A stretch of DNA of 64,000 nucleotides from Anastrepha obliqua (GCF_027943255.1 NC_072893.1:121519784-121583783); one strand, 5' to 3'. Positions 32,823-45,245 are shown, numbered from the stretch's first letter. The notes: generated by a model not told the origin, from the letters alone. Made by a program: numbers and translations.

Positions 32823-34148
32823 GTTTTTTGAAATGGTCATCACTGTAACTTACAAACCGCTTGGTAGATTTCAATAAAATTTATACTGCTTTTCAAGAAC
32901 ATAAAAACTCGTGCCTGATTGAAGAATTTTTTTTCTTTCAAAAATTGCTAAAGTCAAGTCGAAACATGATGTATTAATGCAATGTTTTTATTTTTGTAAA
33001 ATAAAGCAATTGGCTACCAAAAAAAATTATTGAAAATGATCAAAAAACTCTGAAAGTTTTCAATATTGCCGTTGGTTTTATTTTACATATTTTATATTTA
33101 TTACACTCTGCTTATATATTTTTAAATAATAAAATATTTTTTATACGTATTTTACAGTATTTTTGTCATTGTCATGAGAATTTATGCATGTTGTATGTAC
33201 ACATAGTTTTTCGAAATTCACTTAAATTTAATAATTTAGGGTATATATTTTTTTTTAACACGCACTACGCTATTTATTATAATTTTTCCATAACAATTGG
33301 ATGTATGTTTGCTTGATTGTATTTGAAGTGCATACGTATTTTTTTATTTGTTTCTTATTTATTATTTTATTTATTATTACGCCCATTCTCAGACTGACAA
33401 AATTTTTCGAATTAGCGAAAATAAAAATAAACAAATATTTTGTATAAAAATTGTATATTTTAAGAGGCATTTAGTTATATCTGTTTCCAGCTAAACCAAG
33501 GTAAAAATTTAAATTTTTCTGTACCAAACAAAGTTTAAAAATTCACCACAGTTTAATTACTATTGAAAAACTGCCCAAAAACACGACATCAAAGTTTACT
33601 TAAATTTTTGAGCCCCGATTAAATGCTTTTTTAGTTAGTTTCACAAAATTGTATAGTATTTTTTTCTAATTTTAATTGGATTAAATTTCTCCTTATTTTT
33701 TAATGCTGTTTAATGTGAATTTTGCGTATATTCATTTAATACCTCAAGTTAACGGGTAAAATAATCGGGTTTCCTTTGAATTTGTCAAAATAGCGAATGT
33801 AAGCAAATGTAAATGATTTCATGTATTTTATTAATATATTTTCTGGTTTTTTTGTTAGTGAATTTCTTTATATCTTTTATATATTTTTATATAGTTTTAA
33901 CTGTAAAATAAAATCTCTACTTTAATACACTTTATACATAAATTTATTTTTTGTTAACTTACTAATATCAGTTTAAAAACTATATTCGTACAAACAACTT
34001 TTTTTATCTTACTGCAGCGTTGAATTCTTATGACATTTTGTAATGCTTTTTCTAAAGAGTGATTTTTCGAAAAACGAATAGTAACATATCCCGAAAACAT
34101 TTTTTTATAGCAATATATTCTAGGTTTTTCAAAAAATAAAAATAAATA
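32823..34148. other. Non-coding, nothing recognised
   Basis: Very AT-rich with poly-T runs; no coding or repeat-end motif was found. Confidence 0.45.
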
Positions 34149-34341
34149 ATAGGCGAATCTATTAATGGTGGTGTTGGTAAATCAGCTGATTTGTTTTTTT
34201 TCTTTCTCTGTGTCCATGTAGCTGTCAGCACAGAATAAAACAAAGCGAACTAGTTTTTTGTTTTCTACTTCGCCGTGGCAATCAAACGTACAACACATTG
34301 ATGTTGGTCTAGAGCCACCACCTTCAATAAATGCGCCTTGG
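34149..34341 (+). mobile_element. hAT-like MITE, family M1
   Basis: It reads AGGCGAATCTATTAATGGTG, then GTAAATCAGCTGATTTG, CTGTCAGCACAGAAT, CAATCAAACGTACAACACAT, GTTGGTCTAGAGCCACCACC and ATGCGCCTTGG. It is a diverged copy of the 40451 unit. The left end has lost its CCA. Confidence 0.8.
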
Positions 34342-35237
34342 AAATATTTCGTTCGAGACATTTCTGACGTTTTATGCTAGGTATTGTCATGAAAAGAGAA
34401 AACATGCATGCGTAAATTACAAATGTCATGACTGGTTGGTATTATGAAATAAAAGCTAGTATCTAAAACACTTTTAATTACTAACAAAAAACTTATTTTT
34501 ATTATTTTGAAAATCAATATATGGTAATATGAGGATATGTGTATAAAAATCAGTTCGGTTTTAACATTAATATGGCAATAAAAATGAATAAAATATATCT
34601 ATATGGTATTTTAAAGGAATTGAACTTGAAAGCTTATTTTATAGTAACCAAGCTAAGAAAATTTTAGATAATACGTATCCATTAACTTCAAAAATAAAAA
34701 AAAGAAACTTGCTTTGCGTGACAGTTTCACAGTACCAGCTTAACCTCTTAAACTCTTCAAGCAAAGTTTAGACGTTCAATCATAACGCGTCAACTTAGGT
34801 GTAGCTTGAAAATGCAACACAGTTAAACTTGCATTGAAAATCTTGAACTAGGCGTATAAACTTTGCGGAAGTAAGCAAAATAATAAAAAAAATATTTTAA
34901 GTTTTTTACCACAATATCACCTAAACCAAAAACTTACTCCCAAATCATTATATTTGTTTATGTATTTGGCAAATATAGCGGGAATAAGTGGGTCTGAGAT
35001 CTACGAATTTAGACACACTCGCCTTTTTTCACTTACTTTATGAGTAAAAAATGCAAAGGAGTGAAGCGATGTGCAGAACTTTTTCAGTATTAGTTAGTAC
35101 AAGAAATATTTTTTTTTTCTATCAGAAATTTTGCAGCCGTTGGTGAGAGGAGTTATTGTACTGGACATTGACATAATGAGTCAAATTAAATATATATATA
35201 TAAATAAATTTCAAAATATTAATAAAAATGCCTACTT
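34342..35237. other. Non-coding, nothing recognised
   Basis: AT-rich. A block CGAATTTAGACACACTCGCC at about 35007 resembles the end of the MITE at 35238 and may be a stray end. No gene was seen. Confidence 0.4.
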
Positions 35238-35380
35238 AAGGCGAATTGACAAAGACGCTCAAATTTCGTAGTGTCTAATCAAAGCCCATAAATGCTTACT
35301 TTAAGCGCATATTAATCACTTACGGAAAGCTGAAACAATTTGTAATTTGACTAGACCAAGACTGTGTCTAAATTCGCCTT
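35238..35380. mobile_element. Short MITE (AAGGCGAATT ends)
   Basis: It starts AAGGCGAATTGACAAAGACG and ends GACTGTGTCTAAATTCGCCTT, so about 20 bp form an imperfect inverted repeat. It is 143 bp and non-coding. The target duplication is unclear. The first eight bases are the same as in family M1, but the rest differs. Confidence 0.5.
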
Positions 35381-35539
35381 TAGGAAGCAAGCTATTCATC
35401 AGCCTATTGATACGTATTAAACACGTAAATGTTAAAAATAATTTTTTTTATTATTTTGTCACTTAGCGATTGCCAAAAGCTGTTTAGTTTTGGGGATTTT
35501 TTCAGTTGTACACATGCTATTTTGTCTTTACGAGTACTT

Positions 35540-35733
35540 CCAAGGCGAAACTATTAAAAATGATACCGGTAAATCAGCTGATTTGTCTTTGTTTTTCTTT
35601 GGCCGTGTCCATGCGGCTGTCAGCACAGAATGAAACAAGGCGAATTCATTCTTTGTTTTCTATTTTGCCAATATTTTGCTTTGGCAGTCAATCGTACAAA
35701 ACATTGTTGTTTGTCTAGTGCCGCCACCGTCTT
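35540..35733 (+). mobile_element. hAT-like MITE, family M1 with 8-bp target duplication
   Basis: It starts CCAAGGCGAAACTATT and ends GTGCCGCCACCGTCTT. GAGTACTT lies directly on both sides (35532-35539 and 35734-35741). An 8-bp duplication points to a hAT or P type transposase as the mobiliser. The interior has the family blocks GTAAATCAGCTGATTTGTCT and TCAATCGTACAAAACATTGT. Confidence 0.85.
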
Positions 35734-35741
35734 GAGTACTT

Positions 35742-38341
35742 CGCTTTACCGTTACTTTACTTACATACGTATTATTCATAAATATAAGTTCTCGATTAGA
35801 CACATACATAAATACAAATATGTATACATTTGTAGTCGTAAATATAAATATACGTACTTAATATAGGAAACCTATGGAACTGAAGCATATGATAGCTAAC
35901 CATTATGAAGCGCACATGTACTAGTGGAGATGAAAGCAGAATTTTAGAAATATACAATATATAAAATATTAAATTTCAAAAATAAAAATAAAATAATTTT
36001 TTTCATTCGTATTATAATATATGTTCAAAGCTTTAAGTACTACACATAACGAGTATGGGCTTAAGCGGCCCAGCATGTCTTAGTTTACATAAAAAAATTT
36101 TAATTTTTGTAAGTCAGAAATTAATAAAAAAATAAAAAAAATGTACATATAAATCGCTGCCTGTTAACAGTGTTAGATACACATATTGTGAACGTCTTGC
36201 CTTATAAATAAAAAATATATGGGTACTTTTATCTTAAAAATAGGCCTCCTCTTTCGGCCAAGTGTTAGTAAGTGGCGAATAGATGAAGCAATTGGGATAA
36301 GTAAACATATCTTGGCAGCGCTGGAATAGAGCTGCTTAAAATTACATTTGTTTGTAAAATAGTGAATAGTGAATACCAGTTTTATGAGGTATAACCAAGA
36401 ATGACAGAGAAACAAATTGCGAAGAAAAAGAGTGGGCGAAAGTTATGGACAACCAAGCGCAAGAAATTATATGCACACACACATACTTTCTAACCATGGC
36501 GTCTTCCGCATTTTTTTTCCTTAGTCACTCCTCTCAGAGCATAGGTCTTGCAATGGTTTCGTTAATCTGTTTTGATTTCTGACAGGGTAGATTATTAGCC
36601 TGTCGCATAAAAACTGCATTTGGAGGCTTTATATTAATATGCGCTTTCACAATTTAATGCACGGCACTTAATTTGCATTAGTTTGTTTAGTTTAAATCTC
36701 ACAAATCCCAATATTACCAAGCCATTCACTGAATTCTCACAAATTTTTATTACTTTTGTTCGTTTGTTTTGTATTGCGAAGGGAGCTGACGTCAGACTTG
36801 CCAAAATCGCGAAAAATAAAGTAACTGGCGCCACCGTAGATACTCATTCGCCTTGGTTATACATACGCGTTAGCGGTGAATCTTGCTCTCTATAACTTTG
36901 TTGTTGCTTCCACATGCAAATGCCTCGTCAAGTTAGTGGAGTCGAGAGATAGAGAGAGGCCTAATATAAAAAAGAACTGTAGACGATATATATACAAATC
37001 AAAAATAATACAAAATAATAATAATAATAAAAAAAAAAAATAAATAATAATAATAATAAAAAAAATAAATAACCAAAAAAAATAAATAAATAATAATAAC
37101 AAAATACAAATAAATAATAATAACAAAATACAAATAAATAATAAAAAAAATAAAAACAAAAAATTATAATATAATAAAAAAAATTAAATAATAAATGAAA
37201 ATAAAAAACAAGAAGAGCAAAAAAAATATAATATATACAATAAATAAAAAAAAGAAAAACTTTAATAAAAAGAAAGAAAAAAAATATATGTATATATAAA
37301 AAAGTATAAAAAAATAACTAAGACTAAGTATTCAAATAAAAGTTGAGAAAGCATGTTACAAAAAATTTATATATGTATATATATTTAAAAATACTGTTTT
37401 CCCTACACAAACACATAGAACGCTTCTTCATCGGTGTCTAAGCTGAAGCTTAAAACTATTTAATTAATTCTATAGTCTTCTATCATTAAGAAAACAAAAA
37501 ATAAATGCAATCGTTTTTTTTTTTGTGCAAAAATTAAAATTTTTAAATTTACAAACTATAAAATATAAATATTTACAAATAAAAATTATTTGTATTCAAG
37601 GAAGAGTACTGTTTATGGTAAATTTAAAACAGCTTTAAAATGCTGCGAAAAATAGGTAAACAGATATTTGGCGTTTAGTGTAAATTCAAAGAGGCGCTAC
37701 TTTCAATGAAATTTCTCAATGTAGACCAAAACTGAGTAGTTTTTATTAAGGGTTGAAAAAATGTAAATTAAGACTAAACAAAAATGTTGTTTGTCAGGAT
37801 GTATACCAGCGCAAATTTGAATTTAAAATGCTTTTAAACCATCAAAAACTTGACTATACGAGAGGCCTACGAGAAAAGTGTGATAGTCGAAACAATTTTG
37901 CACAATTAACAAATACATACATATAAGTATGTACATATGTGAGTATGTATGTATGTGTTTTTGTATGATTTGTAAAAAAAAACCTATATCTATTCTTACA
38001 GTAGAAGCCATAATTATACAAATATTTTTTACATCTTAACTTATAATTCCTGTGTGTCGGTTATTTAAATAAAAATTAAATTTAAAAATATTCAAATCAC
38101 TATAAATCTAATTACATAAGTTAATTGGCGTTTCCGGTAGAATGTGTTTCTTTGCTTTACACTTAAGAGTTTTTCTTTTTTTATGGCGCTTATGTGTACA
38201 CATGTATGTATGTATGTATGTATATATGTAATTGTAGAATCTCACTCGTAACCGTTGAGAGCTTTAAAATCGCTTTTTGTTGCACTTTACAGTGACATTT
38301 GACGTTGACGTTTCCCCCATTGTCCTTCGTTGCTGACCGAA
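35742..38341. other. Non-coding; includes an AAT-rich tract
   Basis: No gene was recognised. About 36990-37320 is a dense AAT/AAAT microsatellite-like tract. A TATG microsatellite lies near 38203-38225, which would fall in or just beyond the 3' UTR of the minus-strand BTB gene. Confidence 0.45.
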
Positions 38342-39934
38342 TTAAATGTGCGTCTTACTGACCACGCTGGCGCCGCTCACCAGCTGATGCGTTTGAAAAC
38401 CAGGCGGACTATCTGAGCGTTTCATTTGCGACAACGCTTGCGCCATGGTTGCCGCAGCTGTGGCCGTCATCACACCACCACCGCTTGTCGCATTGTTGGC
38501 TGCCGATGAAGCGCCCCGTCCTCGCTTTCGACGCGGCAGTATACCCTTGCGTGCCATGAAGAAGCGTATTGTCGAGACTGGTATGTTAAACATGTTGCTA
38601 ACAGTTTGGAAGGTTTGGCCTTTCGAAACGCACTTCGCCGCCTGCGCCAACGATGCTTCGGAGCGGCGCACACGTTTCAGCGAGCCAGCCATTTCGCTGC
38701 CAGCACCAGCACTAGCTCCTCGTCCGCTGTGCGCCTGCACGGCCAACGCGTTGAGTAGTGATGCATTGGCCGAGCTTTCGTGTTCGTTATCCGCATAGCT
38801 ACTGTCCTCATCGTGCGCCGCCACATAGTTGTGATCATCTTCTATGGTGGAGTCGACATGTGCACCGGCTGCGGCAGCTGCTTGCGATGCCTTCAGCTTG
38901 TTGGCGGCCACATTTTGCTGCAACGAAAACTTTTCGTACTCGTCGTAAGCTTGATTAGAATTGGAATCGTCAGCGGACTCATCTTCCTCGCTGGCGGCAT
39001 TCGAATTTGTCGTAGCGCCAGCGGCGGCCATGGCGGCAGCTGCTGCATTCGCTACATGTGCCAGCGTCGCTTGTGGTACGCGCTGTTGTTGTTGCTGTTG
39101 TGCCTGCAGTTGTTGTAGGTGCTGCTGATGCACGAGCTGCTGTTGGTGTTCCAGGTGATTTTGTTGCATCGCGTTATGTGCTACTGTACCGTTGCTCTGT
39201 TGTTGTTGTTGTTGTTGTTGTTGCAGTAGTTGCTGCTGCATATGTTGCTCTTGCTCCACTTCGTGCAGCGCAGGTATTTCCTTTTTAATCATAAATGTCT
39301 GCTGTTGCTGCTGATATTTTTGTTGTTGCTGCTGCTGCTGGTGGTGCTGTTGCTGTTGCAGTTCTTGCGTCATCATGGCTGCTGTCATGCCGCCACCGGC
39401 GTGCAGCTGTTGTAACGCACTCGCCGCAGTGGCTGTCGTTGTTGTGGTCGAGTTGGTCGCTGTGTCCGTATCGGTCTCAATGCCATCCGCCTGTTGTTGC
39501 GTCGCTGCGGCAGCCGCTGCGGCTGCTTTGTTCGTTAACGCTTTCAGCTGATTCAAATTTAACGCGGCGTCAGAGCCATATAGGCCGCGTATACGCAACT
39601 GTTCGGCGCAGCGCAACAGTTGAGGCAAACCGGCTTGCGTTACATTCACCTCACCTTTGTACATGAAATCGACCAGTGCTTGAATCTCCCATAGCTTGAT
39701 TTCGCTTGGCAAAATGATGACTGGGTGTTTGCATGGATTCTCAGCCAAAATACTGTCGAAATACGATGAGCAGGCAGCTAACACGAGTCGGTGGCAATGC
39801 ACTTGATGCCCCTCGCATGCCAAGGTAACATCGACAAAACGCTGTCCGGCCAACAGTTGCGGAAAAGCAGCGCCAATACTACCCAAATGGCTGTTCCAGC
39901 GCACACAGAACTCTTGACGCTGTGACGCGTTCAT
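38342..39934 (-). CDS. BTB/POZ and psq-type HTH transcription factor
   Basis: A nuclear regulator of the tramtrack/bric-a-brac group is inferred. The 530-residue frame opens QEFCVRWNSHLGSIGAAFPQ, then FVDVTLACEGHQVHCHRLVL, AACSSYFDSIL and the end of the domain LWEIQALVDFMYKGEVNV, so BTB covers about residues 8-120 and mediates dimerisation. Residues about 130-310 are rich in Ala, Thr and long Gln runs (CAG/CAA repeats). An acidic Ser-rich part follows. Near 435-485, SLAQAAKCVSKGQTFQTVSN and IPVSTIRFFMARKGILPRRK form a helix-turn-helix of the pipsqueak type followed by a basic patch. Start ATG 39934 directly precedes BTB. It may be one splice form of a larger gene. Among fly genes, the CG8924/CG3726 kind seems closest, but I did not verify this. 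Confidence 0.88.
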   Translation of the reverse strand: MNASQRQEFCVRWNSHLGSIGAAFPQLLAGQRFVDVTLACEGHQVHCHRLVLAACSSYFDSILAENPCKHPVIILPSEIKLWEIQALVDFMYKGEVNVTQAGLPQLLRCAEQLRIRGLYGSDAALNLNQLKALTNKAAAAAAAATQQQADGIETDTDTATNSTTTTTATAASALQQLHAGGGMTAAMMTQELQQQQHHQQQQQQQKYQQQQQTFMIKKEIPALHEVEQEQHMQQQLLQQQQQQQQQSNGTVAHNAMQQNHLEHQQQLVHQQHLQQLQAQQQQQQRVPQATLAHVANAAAAAMAAAGATTNSNAASEEDESADDSNSNQAYDEYEKFSLQQNVAANKLKASQAAAAAGAHVDSTIEDDHNYVAAHDEDSSYADNEHESSANASLLNALAVQAHSGRGASAGAGSEMAGSLKRVRRSEASLAQAAKCVSKGQTFQTVSNMFNIPVSTIRFFMARKGILPRRKRGRGASSAANNATSGGGVMTATAAATMAQALSQMKRSDSPPGFQTHQLVSGASVVSKTHI

Positions 39935-40450
39935 CCTGGCGTTGAGGATTACAGCGGAGCCAGGCGGTCAGAATCAGGTACAGGCGTTTGACAGTTGGAC
40001 GTAAAGGAATGCTGTTGCAGCGATAAATGAAAACTGTTGCACGTAAATATATTCTTTATATTATTTTTTCACTTCGAATTTTTATCGTAGAATTGGCGGG
40101 AAGTTCCAACTGCTTTTGAAGTGATTCGGAAGCGCTGATATTTCGATGCGACGGTGCCAAATTACACCTTCCACGGGCGTTTGAAGGTTGTACAATACTA
40201 AAAAGAAAAATACATAGATTTTCAACAGGGGTAGAATAATATTTGCATAGGTGATCTATCTCCGTTTACTGCTCTTAGAACTACGAAGTCAAACAGAAAT
40301 GTTAAACAAAAAAAAAACAAGGATGCAGATATTCCGAAAAGAGAGAAAATAGGCTTTTTGACATTATATCTGAAGCATCTAATCAAACACGACGTTCAAC
40401 TCTCGCCTTAATTTATACAGTCACCAATCATGAAAGTTTCACGGATAATG
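39935..40450. other. Upstream of the BTB gene
   Basis: Likely 5' UTR and promoter of the minus-strand gene; no motif can be assigned with confidence. Confidence 0.4.
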
Positions 40451-40659
40451 CCAAGGCGAATCTGTTAAAGGTGGTATCGGTAAATCAGCTGATTTACATT
40501 TTTTCTTTCGCCGTGTCCATGTGGCTGTCAGCCCAGAATGAAACAGGGTGAATTAATTCTTTGTTCTTTAAATACTTTGGCAATACTTTTCTTTGACAAT
40601 CAAACGTACAAAATATTGTTGTTGGTCTAGTACCACCACCTTTAATGAATGCGCCTTGG
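40451..40659 (+). mobile_element. hAT-like MITE, family M1 (best-preserved copy)
   Basis: Ends CCAAGGCGAATCTGTTAAAG and CTTTAATGAATGCGCCTTGG are inverted repeats of about 25 bp (AAAGGTGGTA/TACCACCACCTTT inside). GGATAATG before it and GGATAATT overlapping its last GG look like the target duplication. It is 209 bp, with the internal AAATCAGCTGATTT palindrome and no coding capacity. Confidence 0.85.
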
Positions 40660-43600
40660 ATAATTTTTGTATTATTTTGAGTGAAGGAAATTTTCATTTT
40701 CACAACTAATGGAATTTATGGGGCATGTTTATGCTGTTACAACAACAACACCAACAAAAACAATTATACAACTAATGGTAGGTCACCCTTTAAGCGACGA
40801 TTTATAGTTGGGTTTACAGTTAAGTGAGGCATTACCTGCCTTGAATATATTATTATTACTTCAGCCTTGGCGTAGTCTCGGAAATTTACCTTTAAATTAA
40901 AAAAAATAAAACCCTCAGTTAAGTCAGTTAGGAATAGTTGATAAACATCCGCTCGCTTTATTGATAAGGTAAGTAAACGGCGCTTAAAAAAATACTCCAC
41001 CCACGGAAGCGCTAACATTTTCTCCAGTGGCTTTTACAGCATGAACCCTCTAATGCACAAGTCCAAGTCGCTGCGCATTGAGATTTCATATTTTTTCTGG
41101 CTAATTTAGAGGCACGAAAACAGGCGGCTTAAGTCGGATTTGCAATATCTGATTTACATATTCAGCTAAAACGCCACGTGATATAACCTGAAAGATGCTT
41201 GCGCCGCTAATCCAAATAAATTATTTTTATACTGCAAACTGGCATAGATTTATTAAAATTCATACTAGAAATAATTTATAGACTCTGTGGGTTTTGGGGC
41301 CAGCCAATTCACTAAGTAATTCTTTTGACTTTCCACTAAGTAATTTTTTTGCCTCTGGACACTTTTCTGAAAAAAACTTTCTACTGCTTTTTCTATAGTT
41401 GGTATCCTTTCGTTGGTGGAAATCTATTTCAAAGTTATCAGCAACACGCGGCACATAAAAAAATTGTAGAGTTCAAAATTAATGTCGTGAAGTACTCATG
41501 TATACAGAAGTGAAAAAAAATTATTACAAAAAATTATTAAAAAAAATTGTATTAAAAAAATTAAAATTTTTTTTCTTCTTTCATTCAAATATATGAAAAT
41601 TATCACAACCGCCAAGTGTTCAATAAGCGTCACTTAACTTTTTAACACACACACACACAAACACTAATAACTCGCAATATATATGCAAGCTAAAACCATT
41701 AGAACGCCTGCCATGCAAGGACAAAGAGGCACCCTAAATTTAAGTATACGTTCACTATAATTAATTACACGCTCAGCAAAAGCAACACCAAAAAATTAAA
41801 CAATATTTATTAGAAAATCTTTCATCAAAACAAATGAAATACACACCAAGAAAAGTTGAATTTTCTTATTACTTTTTCTTCATCTACATTCTTATTATAC
41901 AAATTTTCAGCAACAAAATATATTGAAAAATCTGTATGCGAGTAGCGAATTCCTTTTTTGCATTTAACAGAAAACGCCAAAAGACAAAGAAATACTGAAA
42001 TGGAAAAAGTAATAAAATAAAAGTAGCAGCAACAAACATCACATACATAAGAATAACAACAGCGGCGGCAGCAGCAGCAGCAGCAGCTCAACAGTAATGG
42101 CAACAGCAATCATAACAACAAAAATAAAAACAACAATGACAACGCCAATAATAAAACTGCAGCGCAAAATTTTGAACACTGTACTTTAGTATTTTTCAAC
42201 AGAAAAGAACGAAAAGACAAAAACATCAAGGAAAAATAAAAGGAAAAACAGGCAAAAAGTCACATCCAATCTGTTAACCAAACGACCACAGCCAGGCATA
42301 GAGCCACCAGTCAGAACACATGTGGCAGCGCGTACAGCGCAAGAAGAGGCAACCGAGGCCAGACTACTGCCACAATATCGGAGACGTTGCAGGCAAGATG
42401 AGAGACAACAAAGAACATTAAACAACAACATACAGGCTACAAAATGTGCTCGTAGGTAAGCAGTCAGGACTGGCGCGACCGGACCAAACGTATTTAAGTG
42501 TGTATGTGTGCCTGTGTGGTGTGGAGAGAAAAGAGCGCGAGTTGTTGCTACTACATTTTATGTTTAATGCTCAAAGGAGGCGAGCGGTTAATGGCAAAGA
42601 TTTTAATGGTGGTTAAACAACATTGAAAGCGAACCGAACACATTAATAAAACTACAATACGGCATACAAAAAACAAAAAAAAAAAAGAACAAGAAGAAAA
42701 ATTAAAAATACATATACAATATATAAAAATATGTATAGGCACATAAAAATGCATGTATGTATGCTGTATGCAGCAGGAGTCAGGCAATCAGAAAACAATG
42801 AAGAATATAGAAAACAAGAGGTGGTAAGAAAAAAATTTAAATAAATATGCTTTAGCACATTCCTTGCATGATGAAGCAGCAAAAACGCAATAAGAAGTGG
42901 AAAAAAAAACAAAAAATAAAAATACCACAAACGAAGTCAAGACTTTTAGCAACCACAGGAAAGACAACGACGCAGGAAATGCCAACAGCAAGAAGAACAA
43001 TTAAAAAATTATTGTGCATATACATATGTACGTATGTATGCGTGCATGTGTGGTAGAACTGTACGCAACCTACCAAAGAAATCAATGAAAAAATTGAAAT
43101 GAAAATTAGTAAAAAGTATAAGCTGAAAGACACCTACACACATATTCATAGTCAAGATAAATCCAACTCTAAATACAACTTTTGTTTTGGAAATGTTGAA
43201 TGTGAGTCTATTTTATTGCCCATACACGTTCAAAAATTTATTAAAAAATGTTAAACCCATTCGCATTAGATTATGATGGCATTTATTAAAGTTATTAATT
43301 TAATATTTAATTTTAAATAAATTTAATATTTATTATTTTTAAACTCTGATATTCGCCAAAGCCATGTTTAATTCATAATTCTAGCTTTAAATATATAAAA
43401 TCCGAGAGAACAAACAAAACCGAGATAATTCGCTCTTGGCGATTCATTTCGAAATTACTTAACTCTCGTTTCTTTCCCCAAGATTATTTAGCTCTCAATT
43501 CGCAGAATGCAAATACAAGCCAACAGATCTATGTACATAAGTACATATAAATATGCATATCTGAAGAAGCATGTCAGCTGACTTAAATGCATATGCATGC

Positions 43601-44362
43601 ATATATTCTGAAGACAGGTGGAGTATGAATCGATATAGAGTGATATTGAATTTCAGCTGTCGAATTTTTCTTAGTAGAAATATATGGACAGTTGCCTAAA
43701 ATTTGTTTTTAATGATATACATAGTAGAAATCATCTTTGTTGAAGAATAATTAATTTGTAAGTATAAAAAACTCTTCGTTAAAATATCAGATGAATTGCA
43801 ATATTTGCGCTCTCTTTAACATGACGTCGCTATTTTTGTAACGTTGTCACATAAGGGGAATTTACTAATGTCATATCAAGTGGCAGTCGAACTGTGTGGC
43901 AACAACTCCTTAAGGTCTAATATTAGCACAATATTAGTCAACGTGTGAATTGGACAGCTGCAGTATACAAACAGACAAGCAATGGAGCGAATAAAGGTCA
44001 AAATAAAGGTTTCCATCACTCAAAATAATTTTTTTTTATTTAATGAAAAAGGTATTCAAAAACATAATTTGATCATTAATTTTTCACCACCTGTTGTTTG
44101 TGAAGTTTAGCTAAAAATTAGCGCTGCCAGTTTAAGGACGTAATCATTATGCAGACCTTGACTTGTATACGCCTCGCAGTCTCATTTCATCTAGAAAGCC
44201 TGATGGTTCTTCCGCCAAATTTGGTGAATAAATTTTTTCTATCGTGATAGATACATAGCATACAACAATAAGTCACATAAGGTAAGACGAACGAGTAATG
44301 GTAATAATTAGAATACCGATGTCAAGACACAAACGTGTGCATTTACCATGTCAGTTATTTCC
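40660..44362. other. CA/CAG-rich non-coding region
   Basis: No protein gene was recognised. CAGCAG/CAACAA runs at 42055-42115 and a GT/CA-rich composition resemble 5' UTR sequence of insect regulatory genes. An (AC)n run lies at about 41646-41658. Confidence 0.4.
42187..42455 (+). other. Candidate non-coding (5' UTR) exon
   Basis: About 90 codons remain open in one plus frame (VTSNLLTKRPQPGIEPPV within it) up to a strong donor, CTCGTAG|GTAAGC at 42455. The frame has no ATG and is Lys/Arg/Gln-rich. The base composition is clearly higher in GC than the flanks. It could be a leader exon of a plus-strand gene beyond the window, or chance. Confidence 0.25.
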
Positions 44363-44665
44363 GGCGGCCGCCGTAGCCGAATGGGTTGGTCTACCATTCG
44401 GAATTCACAGAGAGAACGTAGGTTCGAATCTCGGTGAAAGCAAAATTAATAAAAACATTTTTCTAATAGCGGTCGCCCCTCGGCAGGCAATGGCAAACCT
44501 CCGAGTGTATTTCTGCCATGAAAAAGCTCCTCATAAAAAATATCTGCCGTTCGGAGTCGGCTTGAAACTGTAGGTCCCTCCATTTGTGGAACAACATCAA
44601 GACGCACGCCACAAATAGGAGGAGGAGCTCGGCCAAACACACAAAAAGGGTGTACGCGCCAATTA
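44363..44665 (+). mobile_element. tRNA-derived SINE, copy B
   Basis: A-box region GTAGCCGAATGGGTTGG and B box GGTTCGAATCTC, followed by the family body: TAGCGGTCGCCCCTCGGCAG, GGCAAACCTCCGAGTG, TTTCTGCCATGAAAAAGCTC, CGGAGTCGGCTTGAAACTG, GTAGGTCCCTCCATTTGTGG and GGAGGAGGAGCTCGGCC. It ends GGGTGTACGCGCCAATTA with a CATATATG tail. RNA polymerase III transcript, moved by a partner LINE. Confidence 0.92.
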
Positions 44666-44685
44666 CATATATGTATGTATATATA

Positions 44686-45245
44686 CAGTAGATTCTGTTT
44701 TTATGCGGTTTTGAAATAGTGCGTTTTTTTTAATTAAAAAATGCATGTCGACCTATCGGGAATTGTACATATAAACAAGATTCTAAACCAGCTAAGCAAA
44801 AACTCATCACAGATTACATCAAAAATGCTAACCCTACAAGTATGGAACCGCCTGCATCACCATCCAGATCAGACGTGTACATTTCCTCAAGTGACGGAAG
44901 TGATTTTACGCCAAATCCTAACCGAATGCGCAACATGCGGGTATGGTCTGATTCTATTTCTGACGATGTAAATTTGTTTTTCGATTCTGACGTTTCTTAA
45001 ATAAAGATATAATTTTCAAAAATACAATTTTTTGTTTATGCGATTTTATTAAATTATTTCAGATTCATGCGGTCTATAGAACGTATCTATAGTTATAATA
45101 TGGGACTAGTACCAGTATTTTATGCGATTTTATTACATTAATTCAGTTTTATGCGGTTTTTAGCACTTTTGAAACGTATCTATAATTTTACTATAGAACT
45201 GGTAGCTTTTTTATGCTGTTTCTTGCGGAACGTATATATACCTAT
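44686..45245 (+). mobile_element. pogo/Tigger-like relic
   Basis: The left end CAGTAGATTCTGTTTTTATG follows TA (44684-44685). The frame ending at 45000 gives KPAKQKLITDYIKNANPTS and RMRNMRVWSDSISDD. K.Q..ITDY.K is the C-terminal signature of pogo-class transposases. Downstream, ATGCGATTTTATTA and TTATGCGGTTTTTAGCAC recur about 95 bp apart (45034-45065, 45117-45165). The DDE core is missing, and the right end is not clear. Confidence 0.45.

Noticed and set aside
36827..36856. GGCGCCACCGTAGATACTCATTCGCCTTGG looks like the right end of MITE M1
   Set aside because: Only the last 30 bases fit and no left end is found; too short to call.
39295..39666. 123-codon plus-strand frame opposite the BTB gene
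   Set aside because: Shadow of the Gln/Ala-repeat coding strand; no motif.
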